DNA of 5,040 nt from an uncultured Clostridia bacterium (GTDB lineage Bacteria > Bacillota > Clostridia > TANB77 > CAG-508): positions 1 to 5,040 of the forward strand of contig CAKPLD010000072.1 in the NCBI GenBank assembly GCA_934167225.1, written 5' to 3'. Position 1 is the stretch's first letter. Each line of letters opens with the position of its first letter. A program made the translations under genes and the position numbers. The notes under the pieces were generated by a model. That model saw only the letters and a program-made list of their open reading frames with translations, had not been told where the DNA came from and did not search any database. Positions 4,916 to 5,040 of the stretch are shown in pieces.

Positions 4916-5040
4916 TTTTCCTCCCCTTCTTAGGTATTTTTATGCTCCTTTTAAAAAACGCCAAAAAAAGCGACACAAATAGACCCATCAAAATTTACAT
5001 TTCTTTAGGTTTATTTGTATCGCTTTATTTAATTTATTTT
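4916..5040 (-). repeat. Pilin leader repeat, copy 2 (other copy 1375-1498)
   Basis: Almost identical to the leader of the intact pilin gene, with one extra A in a run and one T-to-C change on the plus strand. It includes the ribosome site (4926-4920) and the long hairpin. It runs off the window edge, so it is unknown whether a CA tract and mini-ORF lie upstream here too. Confidence 0.9.
4963..5026 (-). terminator. Long terminator-like hairpin in the pilin leader, copy 2
   Basis: Arms 5026-5006 and 4987-4967 on the minus strand form the same approximately 21-bp stem with an 18-base loop, followed by seven U (4969-4963). The one substitution relative to copy 1 turns an A-U pair into a G-U pair in the minus-strand RNA, so pairing is kept. 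Confidence 0.72.

Noticed and set aside
1..5040. Complete diversity-generating retroelement within the window
   Set aside because: No reverse transcriptase, accessory gene or second copy of the GC-rich segment is present on either strand; only a candidate target can be proposed.
1..5040. tRNA, rRNA or insertion sequence ends
   Set aside because: I saw no cloverleaf, conserved rRNA stretch, transposase motif or terminal inverted repeats bounding the unit.

Overview
The window is AT-rich and uses A/T-ending codons in most places. It carries Gram-positive style signals: strong GGGGAGG or GAGGTG ribosome sites and hairpin-plus-U-tract terminators. Together with the protein families this points to a low-GC Firmicute, most likely an uncultured gut-type Clostridia. 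That assignment is inference; no rRNA or marker gene is present. Everything that looks like a gene is on the minus strand, so the biological order runs from high to low coordinates.

Layout in transcription order: (1) 5040-4916, a leader with a long hairpin; (2) 4915-3570, a type IV pilin-like gene broken by two frameshifts; (3) 3547-3465, a terminator hairpin that overlaps a plausible promoter and the short leader of the next gene; (4) 3464-1782, an intact 560-residue AAA-ATPase-like/PD-(D/E)XK nuclease-like protein; (5) 1781-1375, a 407-bp intergenic region with the ATPase terminator, a candidate promoter, a mini-ORF containing a (CA)10 tract, and a second copy of the long leader hairpin; (6) 1374-124, an intact pilin-like gene; (7) 113-31, a second copy of the terminator/promoter leader; (8) 30-1, the first ten codons of a second ATPase gene that continues outside the window.

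The window is therefore about one and a half units of a tandem array with the repeating order [leader hairpin - pilin-like gene - terminator/promoter - ATPase/nuclease gene]. The control regions are nearly identical between units (2 differences over about 124 bp in the pilin leader, 3 over about 122 bp around the terminator). The pilin coding sequences are alike at the N-terminus and diverge strongly toward the C-terminus.

The most interesting signal is at the pilin C-terminal ends. Both contain a domain of the type ending in an 'RPVVSL'-like motif, which I judge to be C-type-lectin-like. In both, exactly this segment departs in base composition from its surroundings; in the second pilin it reaches about 52% GC with many C-ending codons. 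That is what a diversity-generating retroelement variable region, or a recombination-imported cassette, would look like. No reverse transcriptase or template repeat lies in the window, so this remains a testable hypothesis. The role of the ATPase/nuclease beside each pilin is unknown.
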